Part shown: positions 1 to 6,833 of the stretch, one piece after another | How the letters are laid out: the number at the start of each line of letters is the position of its first letter | Numbering within the stretch: the first letter of the stretch is position 1 | Source of the DNA: Bacillota bacterium | GTDB lineage: Bacteria; Bacillota; Desulfitobacteriia; Desulfitobacteriales; JAJXUE01 | Direction: 5' to 3' | Assembly: GCA_021786555.1 (NCBI GenBank) | Contig: JAJYNB010000160.1 | Location: 1 to 8,635, forward strand | DNA length: 8,635 bases | Program-made: the position numbers and the translations under genes | The notes under the pieces: generated by a model | Seen by the model: only the letters and a program-made list of their open reading frames with translations | What the model was told of the DNA's origin: nothing | Databases searched by the model: none

Positions 1-1
1 A

Positions 2-760
2 GTCCATGCGGGCGCGCTGATTTTGGAGCCGGGCCTGACAGAAGCCGACTTTGCCGAACTGCAGCAAGCCGGGGTCTGGCTGGTGGGAGAAGTTGGCCTG
101 GGTGGAGTGCGCAAACCTGAGGACGCCGCACCCATGGTGGCATGGGCCCACAAGTACGGCTTTAAAGTTGCGATGCATACGGGCGGGACGTCAATACCCG
201 GAAGTTCTACCATTACCGCAGAAGATGTGCTGGCTATCAAACCGGATGTTGTCTCTCATATCAATGGCGGGACTACAGCTGTGGCTCCAAGTGAAATTGA
301 AAAGATTATTGAGCTAAGCGATTTCGCAATAGAAGTGGTCCAATGCGGCAATCAAAAGGCAGCTCTCCAGGCAGTACAAATCTTAACTTCCCGTAACGAA
401 CTGGGGAGATTGATTATGGGCAATGATGCCCCTTCCGGCACCGGTGTTATACCCCTGGGAATGCTGCGAAACCTGGCATTTATAGCTTCTGTCGGAGGAA
501 TGGAGCCAGCAGCTGCCATCGCGGCGGCCAGCGGTAATACGGCGCGGGTGTTCGGGCTGCCTACGGGTGTAATCGAGCCAGGCCGGGATGCGGACCTGGT
601 GCTGATGGATGCGCCCATGGGCTCTTTTGGCAGGGATGCGCTGGAAGCACTGATGGTTGGAGATCTTCCGGGTGTAGCCATGGTGGTAGTTGACGGTGAA
701 GTCAAAGCGAGTATCAGCCGGAACACACCGCCGCCAACCAGAAAACCGCTGGTGAAATAA
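2..760 (+). CDS. ena: Enamidase (6-oxo-1,4,5,6-tetrahydronicotinate amidohydrolase), 5'-truncated by window edge
   Basis: The enzyme hydrolyses the cyclic enamide 1,4,5,6-tetrahydro-6-oxonicotinate to (S)-2-formylglutarate and ammonia, the ring-opening step of nicotinate fermentation. It belongs to the binuclear-metal amidohydrolase superfamily (Fe-Zn in Eubacterium barkeri). The frame is open from base 2 (VHAGALILEPG...), so the TTG at 23 is internal. The visible 252 residues compare with about 385 in the E. barkeri enzyme, so roughly 130 residues including the N-terminal HxH metal motif lie outside. Counting from V1, likely metal ligands are Glu30 (GEVGLG), His59 (MHTGG), His86 (SHINGG) and Asp142 (GNDAPSGTG). 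The C-terminal beta-sandwich signature GVIEPGRDADLVLMD and the tail SRNTPP are also present. From memory, motifs such as GFKVAMHTGGTSIPGSST are nearly identical to the E. barkeri protein. The gene ends 16 nt before ndhF. An isoaspartyl-dipeptidase-like or other amidohydrolase is the alternative, which the neighbours make unlikely. Confidence 0.94.
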   Translation, partial: VHAGALILEPGLTEADFAELQQAGVWLVGEVGLGGVRKPEDAAPMVAWAHKYGFKVAMHTGGTSIPGSSTITAEDVLAIKPDVVSHINGGTTAVAPSEIEKIIELSDFAIEVVQCGNQKAALQAVQILTSRNELGRLIMGNDAPSGTGVIPLGMLRNLAFIASVGGMEPAAAIAAASGNTARVFGLPTGVIEPGRDADLVLMDAPMGSFGRDALEALMVGDLPGVAMVVVDGEVKASISRNTPPPTRKPLVK

Positions 761-776
761 CCACAGAGGAGATGTT

Positions 777-1649
777 ATGTTAAATCTCAGCGCTTATTAT
801 CAACCCGATTCCTTGGCCGAGGCACTGGCATTACTTACACATTCCGGGGGGGAATTGCGACCACTGGCAGGGGGGACCGACTTGGTTCCTGCCTTAGCCA
901 AGGGAGAAACGCACCTTGACGGTTTGGTGGATTTGTGCAAGATTCCTGAACTACGAGGGATCAGCCGGGTTGATGATCAGATTAGGATTGGCAGTCTGTC
1001 AACTTTTCGGGACATAGAGAATTCACCGTTACTGCAACCGGCATCGCTGCTGAGGGAGGCGGCCGCTGCAGTGGGGTCACCCCAGATACGCAGTCAGGGA
1101 ACCATTGGCGGTAACATCGCCAATGCATCTCCAGCGGCTGACACCGTCACGGCGCTGGTAGCTCTTAAGGCCTTGGCCACACTTGAGTCTGCAGCCGGGT
1201 CAAGAAGTGTGCCGGTGAGTGAACTTTTATGCGGAGTCGGGAAAACAAAGATACGGCCCGGGGAAGTAATCAAAGAAATTCTGTTTCAAGTCCCACCGCA
1301 GGGGAGCTCGAGCGGCTTTATCAAGTTAGGCCGCCGCAAGGCTCTGGCTATCGCCAGAATGAACCTGGCCATCATCATTACGGTAGAAGCGGGAAGAATA
1401 AGCCGGGCCCGGGTTGCTTTAGGGGCTGTAGGGCCGAACCCGAGCCGCCGGCCGGCCCTCGAGCTCGTGCTGATAGGGCAAGAACAGTCCTTGCCGCTGA
1501 TTGACACATTTATTATCGCAGCCGAGAAAGAAGTCAGCCAAATGCTCGGTACCCGGCCTTCGGTCTCCTACAAGCGGGAAGCGGTAAAGGGAATTGCCAG
1601 GGAATTACTACATAGGTTGTTCTTCGGAACCGGACAGGTGGTGGGTTAA
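777..1649 (+). CDS. ndhF: Nicotinate dehydrogenase FAD subunit
   Basis: This 290-residue flavoprotein subunit of the xanthine-dehydrogenase family passes electrons from the 2Fe-2S subunit through FAD to NAD(P)+. The usual length of the family is 280-300 residues. The two FAD-binding motifs of CO-dehydrogenase-type flavoproteins are present: AGGTDL at 31-36 and TIGGNIANASPAAD at 109-122. FIKLGRRKALAIARMN (181-196) follows, then the C-terminal SYKREAVKGIARELL (264-278) of the CO_deh_flav_C domain. There is no signal peptide, so it is cytoplasmic. The start at 777 is preceded by AGAGGAG (765-771) at 5 nt spacing. The stop abuts the ndhS start directly (TAAATG), indicating co-translation. The assignment to nicotinate rather than purine or another N-heterocycle rests on the flanking ena, split ndhL/ndhM and hnr. 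The subunit alone would only be called 'FAD binding domain-containing xanthine dehydrogenase family'. Confidence 0.92.
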   Translation: MLNLSAYYQPDSLAEALALLTHSGGELRPLAGGTDLVPALAKGETHLDGLVDLCKIPELRGISRVDDQIRIGSLSTFRDIENSPLLQPASLLREAAAAVGSPQIRSQGTIGGNIANASPAADTVTALVALKALATLESAAGSRSVPVSELLCGVGKTKIRPGEVIKEILFQVPPQGSSSGFIKLGRRKALAIARMNLAIIITVEAGRISRARVALGAVGPNPSRRPALELVLIGQEQSLPLIDTFIIAAEKEVSQMLGTRPSVSYKREAVKGIARELLHRLFFGTGQVVG

Positions 1650-2144
1650 ATGGACCTGTTTCAGCTTGAAATGAAGGTTAACGGCGAAGCGGTTAGTGTG
1701 CCTGTGAACCCCGGCCTGCGGCTGTTAGATGTGCTGCGTGATGTCCTGCACTTAAGCGGGACCAAGGAAGGCTGCGGTGAAGGAGAGTGCGGCGCGTGCT
1801 CAGTGATTATCGACGGTGAGCTGGTGGATTCCTGTCTGGTTTTGGCTCCTCAGGCGCATAACAGGGAAATTATCACTATCGAAGGAATCAGCGCAGACGG
1901 GGAGCTTGACACCCTGCAAAGTGCCTTTCTTGAGGCCGGAGCGGTCCAGTGCGGCTATTGTACGCCGGGAATGATTTTGGCTGCGAAAGTACTGCTGAGT
2001 AAAAACCCCAAGCCTGGCCGGCAGGATATAGCCCGGGGCATAGCGGGCAACCTGTGCCGATGTACCGGTTACGCCAAGATCATCAAGGCCGTGGAACTGG
2101 CCGCAGCCGGGCTGCAGCAGAAGGAAGGTGAGGCCGGTGTCTGA
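1650..2144 (+). CDS. ndhS: Nicotinate dehydrogenase small FeS subunit (2 x [2Fe-2S])
   Basis: This 164-residue iron-sulfur subunit relays electrons from the molybdenum site (NdhL/NdhM) to FAD on NdhF. The N-terminal plant-ferredoxin-like domain carries Cys42, Cys47, Cys50 and Cys62 (GCGEGECGAC, then SC). The C-terminal helical [2Fe-2S]-binding domain carries Cys101 and Cys104 (QCGYCTPGM) and Cys136 and Cys138 (NLCRCTGY). All eight cluster ligands are intact and the length is typical of the family (150-170). The start ATG lies immediately after the ndhF stop, and a usable Shine-Dalgarno is only weakly visible (GGACAGGTGGTGGG, 1632-1645), so translation probably depends on coupling. The last codons overlap the ndhL start and contain the ndhL ribosome-binding site. 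The product is cytoplasmic. The family call is essentially certain; the nicotinate specificity comes from context. Confidence 0.95.
   Translation: MDLFQLEMKVNGEAVSVPVNPGLRLLDVLRDVLHLSGTKEGCGEGECGACSVIIDGELVDSCLVLAPQAHNREIITIEGISADGELDTLQSAFLEAGAVQCGYCTPGMILAAKVLLSKNPKPGRQDIARGIAGNLCRCTGYAKIIKAVELAAAGLQQKEGEAGV
2121..2128 (+). promoter_or_regulatory. Ribosome-binding site of ndhL inside the 3' end of ndhS
   Basis: AAGGAAGG lies 8 nt upstream of the GTG at 2137, an ideal distance, whereas it would overlap the alternative GTG at 2128. It therefore supports 2137 as the ndhL start and implies translational coupling with ndhS. Confidence 0.6.
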
Positions 2145-3411
2145 AACCAGTATAGTTGGCAAGACAGTGCTGAGGGTGGATGGCCCGGCAAAGGTTCGCG
2201 GTGAAAGCCGGTATGGGGCCGATATAGATATCCCGGGAGCGCTTTTTCTTAAGGTTCTACGTAGTGAGGTGCCCCATGGCTTGGTCAAACGGATTGATGC
2301 AGCGGAAGCATTGAAGATTCCGGGAGTAGTCAGGGTTTTTACCCATGCGGATGTGCCAGGGGAAAACAGCTACGGCATCATTGTCAAGGATCAGCCCGCT
2401 TTAACGGACAAGGTGCGCTTTCGGGGAGATGCTCTGGCTCTGGTGGCGGCGGAAACGGATGTGGCGGCCAAAAGGGCTCTGGAAGTTATCAAAGTGGAAA
2501 TTGAAGAACTCCCGCCATTATATGATGTCTGGGCGGCGATGGACGAGAAGGCCCCGGAGATTCACGCTAAGGGAAATATTCTTACCGTAAGCCGGGTTAA
2601 AAAGGGAGATGTTGATGCGGCCCTTGAGACAGCCGCAGTGGTGGTCAGCCGGCGCTATACCACCCAAAGGGTTGAGCATTGTTATATCGAAACGGAAGCC
2701 GGGGTTGCCTACATGGATGACGATACCCTGGTAATCAAAGCAGGGACCCAGAATCCGCATTATGACCGGCGCGATGTCTCACGGGTCTTGGGCCTGCCCA
2801 TTAACAGGGTCAGGATAGTTCAGTCCGCAACGGGCGGTGGGTTTGGCGGGAAACTGGATATCTCTGTCCAGTGTTTTCTGGGTCTGGCGGCCCTGAAGCT
2901 TGGCCGCCCGGTCAGAATCGTGTATGACCGCCGCGAATCCATTATTGCCACGGGTAAACGTCACCCCTTCTTTGTCGAGTACACTAGCGCTGCCACTAAA
3001 GAGGGCAAGCTGCTTGCAGTTAAGGCGAAAATCGTCGGGGATACAGGTGCTTATGCGTCCTATGGTCCTGCCACCCTGAACAGGGCAGCAGTACACGCTA
3101 CGGGGCCCTACGAAGTACTCAATGTGGATATCAAAGCGCTTTGTGTCTATACAAACAATCCCTTCAGCGGGGCAATGCGCGGTTTCGGCACGCCGCAAAT
3201 GGCGTTTGTCGCCGAGAGTCAGATGGATCTTCTCGCCCAGGCTCTACAGCTTTCTCCCTTGGAAATCCGCCGCCGCAATGTCTTGCGTCCGGGTTCTCTC
3301 ACCGCCACAGGCCAAAGGCTGGATAAAAGTGTGGGGATAGGCGCAACTTTGGAGGCCGCTTGGGAGAAGGCCTGCCAGGTAATGCCGGGCTTAGGGGGTG
3401 AAGCCAGATGA
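2137..3411 (+). CDS. ndhL: Nicotinate dehydrogenase large molybdopterin subunit
   Basis: This is the N-terminal half of the molybdenum hydroxylase catalytic subunit, here an independent 424-residue protein (425 in E. barkeri by memory). With NdhM it forms the Mo site that hydroxylates nicotinate at C6 using water. Numbering from the GTG at 2137, residues about 8-130 are the aldehyde-oxidase/xanthine-dehydrogenase a/b hammerhead domain. Then follow the molybdopterin-contact motifs TGGGFGGKLD (232-241), GDTGAYASYGP (301-311) and GAMRGFGTPQ (345-354). The protein stops after LEAAWEKACQVMPG, exactly where single-chain family members continue into the second Mo-binding half. I chose 2137 over the in-frame GTG at 2128 because of the Shine-Dalgarno at 2121-2128; the difference is only three residues. 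The start overlaps ndhS by 8 nt and the stop overlaps ndhM (ATGA). In E. barkeri the Mo carries a labile selenium ligand, not selenocysteine; no in-frame TGA is seen here. Confidence 0.92.
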   Translation: MSETSIVGKTVLRVDGPAKVRGESRYGADIDIPGALFLKVLRSEVPHGLVKRIDAAEALKIPGVVRVFTHADVPGENSYGIIVKDQPALTDKVRFRGDALALVAAETDVAAKRALEVIKVEIEELPPLYDVWAAMDEKAPEIHAKGNILTVSRVKKGDVDAALETAAVVVSRRYTTQRVEHCYIETEAGVAYMDDDTLVIKAGTQNPHYDRRDVSRVLGLPINRVRIVQSATGGGFGGKLDISVQCFLGLAALKLGRPVRIVYDRRESIIATGKRHPFFVEYTSAATKEGKLLAVKAKIVGDTGAYASYGPATLNRAAVHATGPYEVLNVDIKALCVYTNNPFSGAMRGFGTPQMAFVAESQMDLLAQALQLSPLEIRRRNVLRPGSLTATGQRLDKSVGIGATLEAAWEKACQVMPGLGGEAR

Positions 3412-4403
3412 AAAAACACGGTTATGGCATTGGCAGCATGTGGTACGGCATTGGCAGCACCGCGGCTACCAATCCTTCTGGCGCTTTTGTGGATTTTCTC
3501 GATGATGGAACGGCTATTGTCCTGAGCGGCTGTGCCGAAATCGGGCAGGGGTCCACGACTGTGCTGGCCCAGATAGCGGCGGAAACGCTGGGTGTGGACT
3601 TGGAGGATGTGGCAGTTATAACCGCAGATACCGGGGTAACGCCTGATGCGGGACCTTCTTCCGCTTCAAGGCAGACCTATATCTCCGGCAATGCCGTGAG
3701 GCTGGCTGCCGAGAAGGCGAGGGAGCAGGTAGTAGCCAAAGCGGCGGAACTGCTGGACCTGGATCCAGTGGACATTAGGCTAAGACATGGCCAAGTGTGG
3801 TACGAAGCAGAGCCTACCGGCCGGACGATTAAAGACATTATCGCCCAGTGCCGGGGGGAAGGAATTCTGACCTTGGGACACGGATCGTTTAACCCGGTCA
3901 CAACCAACCTGGATCCGGCAACGGGTCAGGGTACGCCCTATGCCACATACGCCTTCGCCACCCAGATCGCTGAAGTGGACGTGGACACCGAGACGGGGAT
4001 TGTCGAGGTCAAAAAAATTGTAGCGGCCCATGATGTAGGCACCGCGGTAAACCCGCAAAACGTTGAGGGCCAGATAGAGGGCGGGTGTTCCATGGGAATC
4101 GGCTATGCCCTATTGGAGGAAGTGGCGGTTAAAGACGGTAAGATACAAAACCCCGGCCTCTCCAGTTATCTTATCCCTACCGCATTGGATATGCCGGAAA
4201 TTTTCCCTGTAATAGTAGAAGCCACGGAACCGAGCGGACCTTACGGGGCAAAGGGTGTAGGTGAACCGGCCCTGGTGCCGACAGCTGCAGCCATCGCCAA
4301 CGCGGTAGCGGACGCTTTGGGTATTCGCCTGTACGACCTTCCGCTGACTCCGGAAAGGGTAGTGGCAGAGATTAAAGCTCTGGACAGCCTGAAGCCGGAG
4401 TAA
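3408..4403 (+). CDS. ndhM: Nicotinate dehydrogenase medium molybdopterin subunit
   Basis: This is the C-terminal half of the split molybdopterin protein, 331 residues (about 330 in E. barkeri). It opens with MKKHGYGIGSMWYGIG, the segment that in single-chain relatives follows the linker after the first Mo domain. Visible cofactor motifs are EIGQGS (44-49), SSASRQT (84-90), AHDVGTAVNP (207-216), VEGQIEGG (219-226) and GPYGAKGVGEPAL (277-289). Glu286 in the last motif is the conserved catalytic base of molybdenum hydroxylases, so the site looks active. The ATG overlaps the ndhL stop (ATGA) and has its own strong Shine-Dalgarno, AGGGGGTGA at 3393-3401, showing a genuine separate gene and not a frameshift. 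The product acts in the cytoplasmic NdhFSLM complex. The nicotinate assignment is strong because this subunit division was described as particular to nicotinate dehydrogenase. Confidence 0.92.
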   Translation: MKKHGYGIGSMWYGIGSTAATNPSGAFVDFLDDGTAIVLSGCAEIGQGSTTVLAQIAAETLGVDLEDVAVITADTGVTPDAGPSSASRQTYISGNAVRLAAEKAREQVVAKAAELLDLDPVDIRLRHGQVWYEAEPTGRTIKDIIAQCRGEGILTLGHGSFNPVTTNLDPATGQGTPYATYAFATQIAEVDVDTETGIVEVKKIVAAHDVGTAVNPQNVEGQIEGGCSMGIGYALLEEVAVKDGKIQNPGLSSYLIPTALDMPEIFPVIVEATEPSGPYGAKGVGEPALVPTAAAIANAVADALGIRLYDLPLTPERVVAEIKALDSLKPE

Positions 4404-4452
4404 CGTTCATGACCGTCCAGGTCACTCGGAAGCATGAAATAATAATGTGGTT

Positions 4453-4457
4453 GGAGG
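4453..4457 (+). promoter_or_regulatory. Ribosome-binding site favouring the 4466 start of hnr
   Basis: GGAGG sits 8 nt before the ATG at 4466. The upstream in-frame ATG at 4409 has only GGAG (4397-4400) within the end of ndhM. The better site and the typical ferredoxin N-terminus (MVKVELELCNGCGLC) favour 4466. Confidence 0.55.
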
Positions 4458-4465
4458 CCTATCCG

Positions 4466-5968
4466 ATGGTTAAGGTTGAACTGGAATTATGTAACGGTTG
4501 TGGCTTGTGTGTGCGGGACTGCCCGGTAGGATGCATAACCGTCGCAGACAAAAAGGCCATTATCGGAGCTGGGTGCTCGGCCTGCGGCGTTTGCACCAAG
4601 GTATGTCCCAAGGGAGCTGCGCAAAAGGTTGAAGAGGTTGTGCCAAACACCATCACCTGCACTTCATGCCCGGTGCAGTGCCAGATTCAGGCAGGTTTCA
4701 ACGGTGCTTGCCTACGCTATACCAATCAGAGCGGCACTTTGGTTCGCAACCGGGAGCTGGTGGACACCGTCCCGGAGCCCGGGTATCAGGCGCGGGAGAT
4801 TGACTGGCCTTTGATAACAGCAATCGGTGCAGGAACAGAATACCCTGATCCTCGTCCGGCCCCCTATATTGTGCAAGGCCGCCGGGGAGATATCGAAGTG
4901 GTGACCGTAGTTACGGAAGCGCCTTTGAGCTACAGCGGTATCAAAGTTAAAATAGATACTAATTTCCACATCGGAGAAGAGGGAGCCAAAGTCCGGCGCG
5001 ACGGCCGGGTGGTCGGCATGGTGGATACGGAAGAATATGGCTCAAAAATGCTCAGCATTGGCGGCGCCAATCTCCTGACAGGCAGTTCCGGCTTCATCGC
5101 GGCCCGGACCATTGTGGATATCGCCAATGGGCGGCGTGTAATCTTGAAAGTGGACAGCGGCAGCAAACTGGAGCTGCAGGTAGGCTGCCGCCCGGTAATT
5201 GACGGCGAGGAAGACACTACCATGCGGGTAGGCTGCGGCAGCGCTACTGTCGGTCTTTTTGCCACCCACCTGAAAGGGGCAGTGGATGAGGCTATCATCC
5301 TCGACCACCATATCGTGGGACTGTTTTCGGAACACCGCGCCGGCCAGGAGGTTGGGATGACTTACAGCGGTGTGGTGCCGACGGGGAGGAAAAGTACCGA
5401 TGGCCGGTATTTCGGTGACCACGGCATTGGCTGGGGCGGGACCGCTATAACGAACCCGCGTGACGCCATTAAATCTATCAACATGAAGATCGCCAGAGCA
5501 GGGATGCGCATCTTGGTTACCGAGACCACTGCTCGAAAGGCTGCCTTATTTGAAGTGCAGCAGGACGGCGGTGTGCAGGAAGTTTTCCTCACACCGGAAG
5601 TTAAAGGCGTTATCCAACTGATTGCCTCCAACTGCGAAGAGGCACGGGTTTCGGCCATATATACCGGAGGCACCGGGGGCTCAGCCCGGGCAGGAGTCAC
5701 TACCCTGCCCGTTGAACTGACCCGGGCGGTACACCGTGGAGAAGTGAAACTGAGTATCGGCGGAGCCCCGGCCATGCTCCTCCCCGGCGGCGGCATCAAC
5801 TTTATGGCGGATGTGGAAAAGGTGGTCGCCCCTGATGCCTTTTACTGGACGCCTACACCTGCCACCATCGCCCCCGTGGAATATACCATGGAGCTTAAGA
5901 CCTATGAACGCATCGGCGGCCATTTGTCCCGCCTGCGCCGCGCTCAGGATTTGGTGGGCGGCGATTGA
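4466..5968 (+). CDS. hnr: 6-hydroxynicotinate reductase (ferredoxin-domain flavoprotein)
   Basis: The enzyme reduces 6-hydroxynicotinate to 1,4,5,6-tetrahydro-6-oxonicotinate, dearomatising the ring before enamidase opens it. The protein has 500 residues from the ATG at 4466, or 519 from 4409. Residues 9-19 (CNGCGLCVRDC) and 37-47 (CSACGVCTKVC) form a bacterial 2x[4Fe-4S] ferredoxin domain. A third cysteine group follows: Cys65, Cys68 and Cys72 (CTSCPVQC), then Cys82. This fits the E. barkeri enzyme, reported to contain two [4Fe-4S] clusters, one [2Fe-2S] cluster and covalently bound flavin. The remaining ~400 residues are not a fold I recognise. They are glycine-rich and carry conserved-looking patches such as DHHIVGLFSEHRAGQ (280-294), YFGDHGIGWGGTAITNP (315-331) and GGAPAMLLPGGGINFM (432-447). 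No signal peptide or membrane segment is seen, so it is cytoplasmic. It lies between ndhM and the UPF0280 gene and overlaps the latter by one base. The function rests on cofactor pattern plus operon position. Confidence 0.87.
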   Translation: MVKVELELCNGCGLCVRDCPVGCITVADKKAIIGAGCSACGVCTKVCPKGAAQKVEEVVPNTITCTSCPVQCQIQAGFNGACLRYTNQSGTLVRNRELVDTVPEPGYQAREIDWPLITAIGAGTEYPDPRPAPYIVQGRRGDIEVVTVVTEAPLSYSGIKVKIDTNFHIGEEGAKVRRDGRVVGMVDTEEYGSKMLSIGGANLLTGSSGFIAARTIVDIANGRRVILKVDSGSKLELQVGCRPVIDGEEDTTMRVGCGSATVGLFATHLKGAVDEAIILDHHIVGLFSEHRAGQEVGMTYSGVVPTGRKSTDGRYFGDHGIGWGGTAITNPRDAIKSINMKIARAGMRILVTETTARKAALFEVQQDGGVQEVFLTPEVKGVIQLIASNCEEARVSAIYTGGTGGSARAGVTTLPVELTRAVHRGEVKLSIGGAPAMLLPGGGINFMADVEKVVAPDAFYWTPTPATIAPVEYTMELKTYERIGGHLSRLRRAQDLVGGD

Positions 5969-6804
5969 TGTTTAGGCTGCTTGACCATTACAAGGCATTA
6001 CTTGATATCGGCCCGGTCCAGATGAGCATCGCAGCCGAGCGGCGAGGGGAGCCTCTGGGGCGGGAGTGGCGGAAACTGGAGGAATTGGTGTCCGGCTGGT
6101 TGGCAGACATTCAACGCTATCTGCCGGAAGTCAGAAAGCCCTGGACAGAGATGAACAGTACAAGCGGTTACCCTAAAGCTGTGCAGAGAATGTACGCGGC
6201 AGTCAGCTCAACCGGGGAACCCGGCCTTACCCCCATGGCCGCAGTGGCGGGCACTATAGCAGGGCTGGCCCGGGACTACCTGGTGGAACAAGGGGCCGGC
6301 AAGGTCTTGGTTAATAATGGCGGTGACATTGCCATTTACCTGGGCAGAGAGGAAAGAACCCGGGTAGGTGTGACCCCTCGCCTCGGTGCAGCGCCTTCCC
6401 ATTATCTTGAGCTTAGGGCCGGTTCCCCTGTAGGTGGAATTGCCACCAGCGGACAGGGTGGGCGCAGTTTTACCCTGGGGATTGCGGACGCAGCGGTAGG
6501 AATTGCCGCCAGTCCTGAGGTTGCCGATGCCTGTGCCACGGTACTAGGCAATGCGGTAAATGTGGAATCCATACTAATTGAACGGCGGCCGGCACGGGAG
6601 ATAGATCCGGCTACGGATATCCCCAACCTGATGGTTACAACAGCAGTGGGGCCGCTGCCAGAGGAAATGAGGGCAGAAGCTCTAGAGCGGGGGATGCAGA
6701 AAGCCCGCCAATTGGTAGATGGTAAACTCCTGTTGGGAGCGGTACTGTTTCTAAACGGGGAAATGCGCCAGTATCCTGACGGCATGGTTTGCCCGATAGA
6801 ATAA
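5968..6804 (+). CDS. UPF0280 family protein (ApbE-like fold), candidate flavin transferase for Hnr
   Basis: This 278-residue protein starts at the ATG overlapping the hnr stop (TGATG); a TTG three bases upstream would add one residue. I recognise the UPF0280/COG2122 family, which is distantly related to the FMN transferase ApbE. Matching motifs are TPMAAVAGTIAGLARDYL (88-105), VNNGGDIAIYLG (115-126, like the ApbE NxGGDI), GGIATSGQGGRSFTLG (156-171) and ADACATVLGNAV (186-197). In the last, Asp187 and Thr191 align with the metal-binding Asp and Thr of ApbE. The family's biochemical role is not settled. In methanogens a member has been linked genetically to homocysteine formation, together with a ferredoxin-type protein. 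Since E. barkeri Hnr carries covalent flavin and this gene is translationally coupled to hnr, I infer that it flavinylates or otherwise matures Hnr. No signal peptide is seen, unlike many ApbE proteins, which fits a cytoplasmic substrate. Confidence 0.82.
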   Translation: MFRLLDHYKALLDIGPVQMSIAAERRGEPLGREWRKLEELVSGWLADIQRYLPEVRKPWTEMNSTSGYPKAVQRMYAAVSSTGEPGLTPMAAVAGTIAGLARDYLVEQGAGKVLVNNGGDIAIYLGREERTRVGVTPRLGAAPSHYLELRAGSPVGGIATSGQGGRSFTLGIADAAVGIAASPEVADACATVLGNAVNVESILIERRPAREIDPATDIPNLMVTTAVGPLPEEMRAEALERGMQKARQLVDGKLLLGAVLFLNGEMRQYPDGMVCPIE

Positions 6805-6833
6805 TCTTGGTAATTTGATAGGAGTGGAACACT

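Noticed and set aside
23..25. TTG at 23 as the start of the first gene
   Set aside because: The frame is open upstream to base 2, and the residues before it (VHAGALI) match the interior of enamidase, so the gene is cut by the window edge.
772..774. ATG at 772 as an alternative ndhF start
   Set aside because: It is out of frame with ndhF and overlaps the spacing region of the Shine-Dalgarno at 765-771.
3391..3420. The ndhL/ndhM boundary as a frameshifted pseudogene of a single-chain molybdenum hydroxylase
   Set aside because: ndhM has its own Shine-Dalgarno and ATG, and the same split is known in E. barkeri nicotinate dehydrogenase. Both halves keep their cofactor motifs.
4410..4424. Small inverted repeat TGACC-5 nt-GGTCA after ndhM
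   Set aside because: The 5-bp arms are too short to distinguish from chance. No T run or other operator-like context was found.
4930..5799. Long minus-strand open frames opposite hnr (4930-5298 and 5362-5799) and similar ones opposite other genes
   Set aside because: They lie entirely antisense to well-supported genes, show no recognisable motifs, and are expected from the GC-rich codon use of the sense strand.
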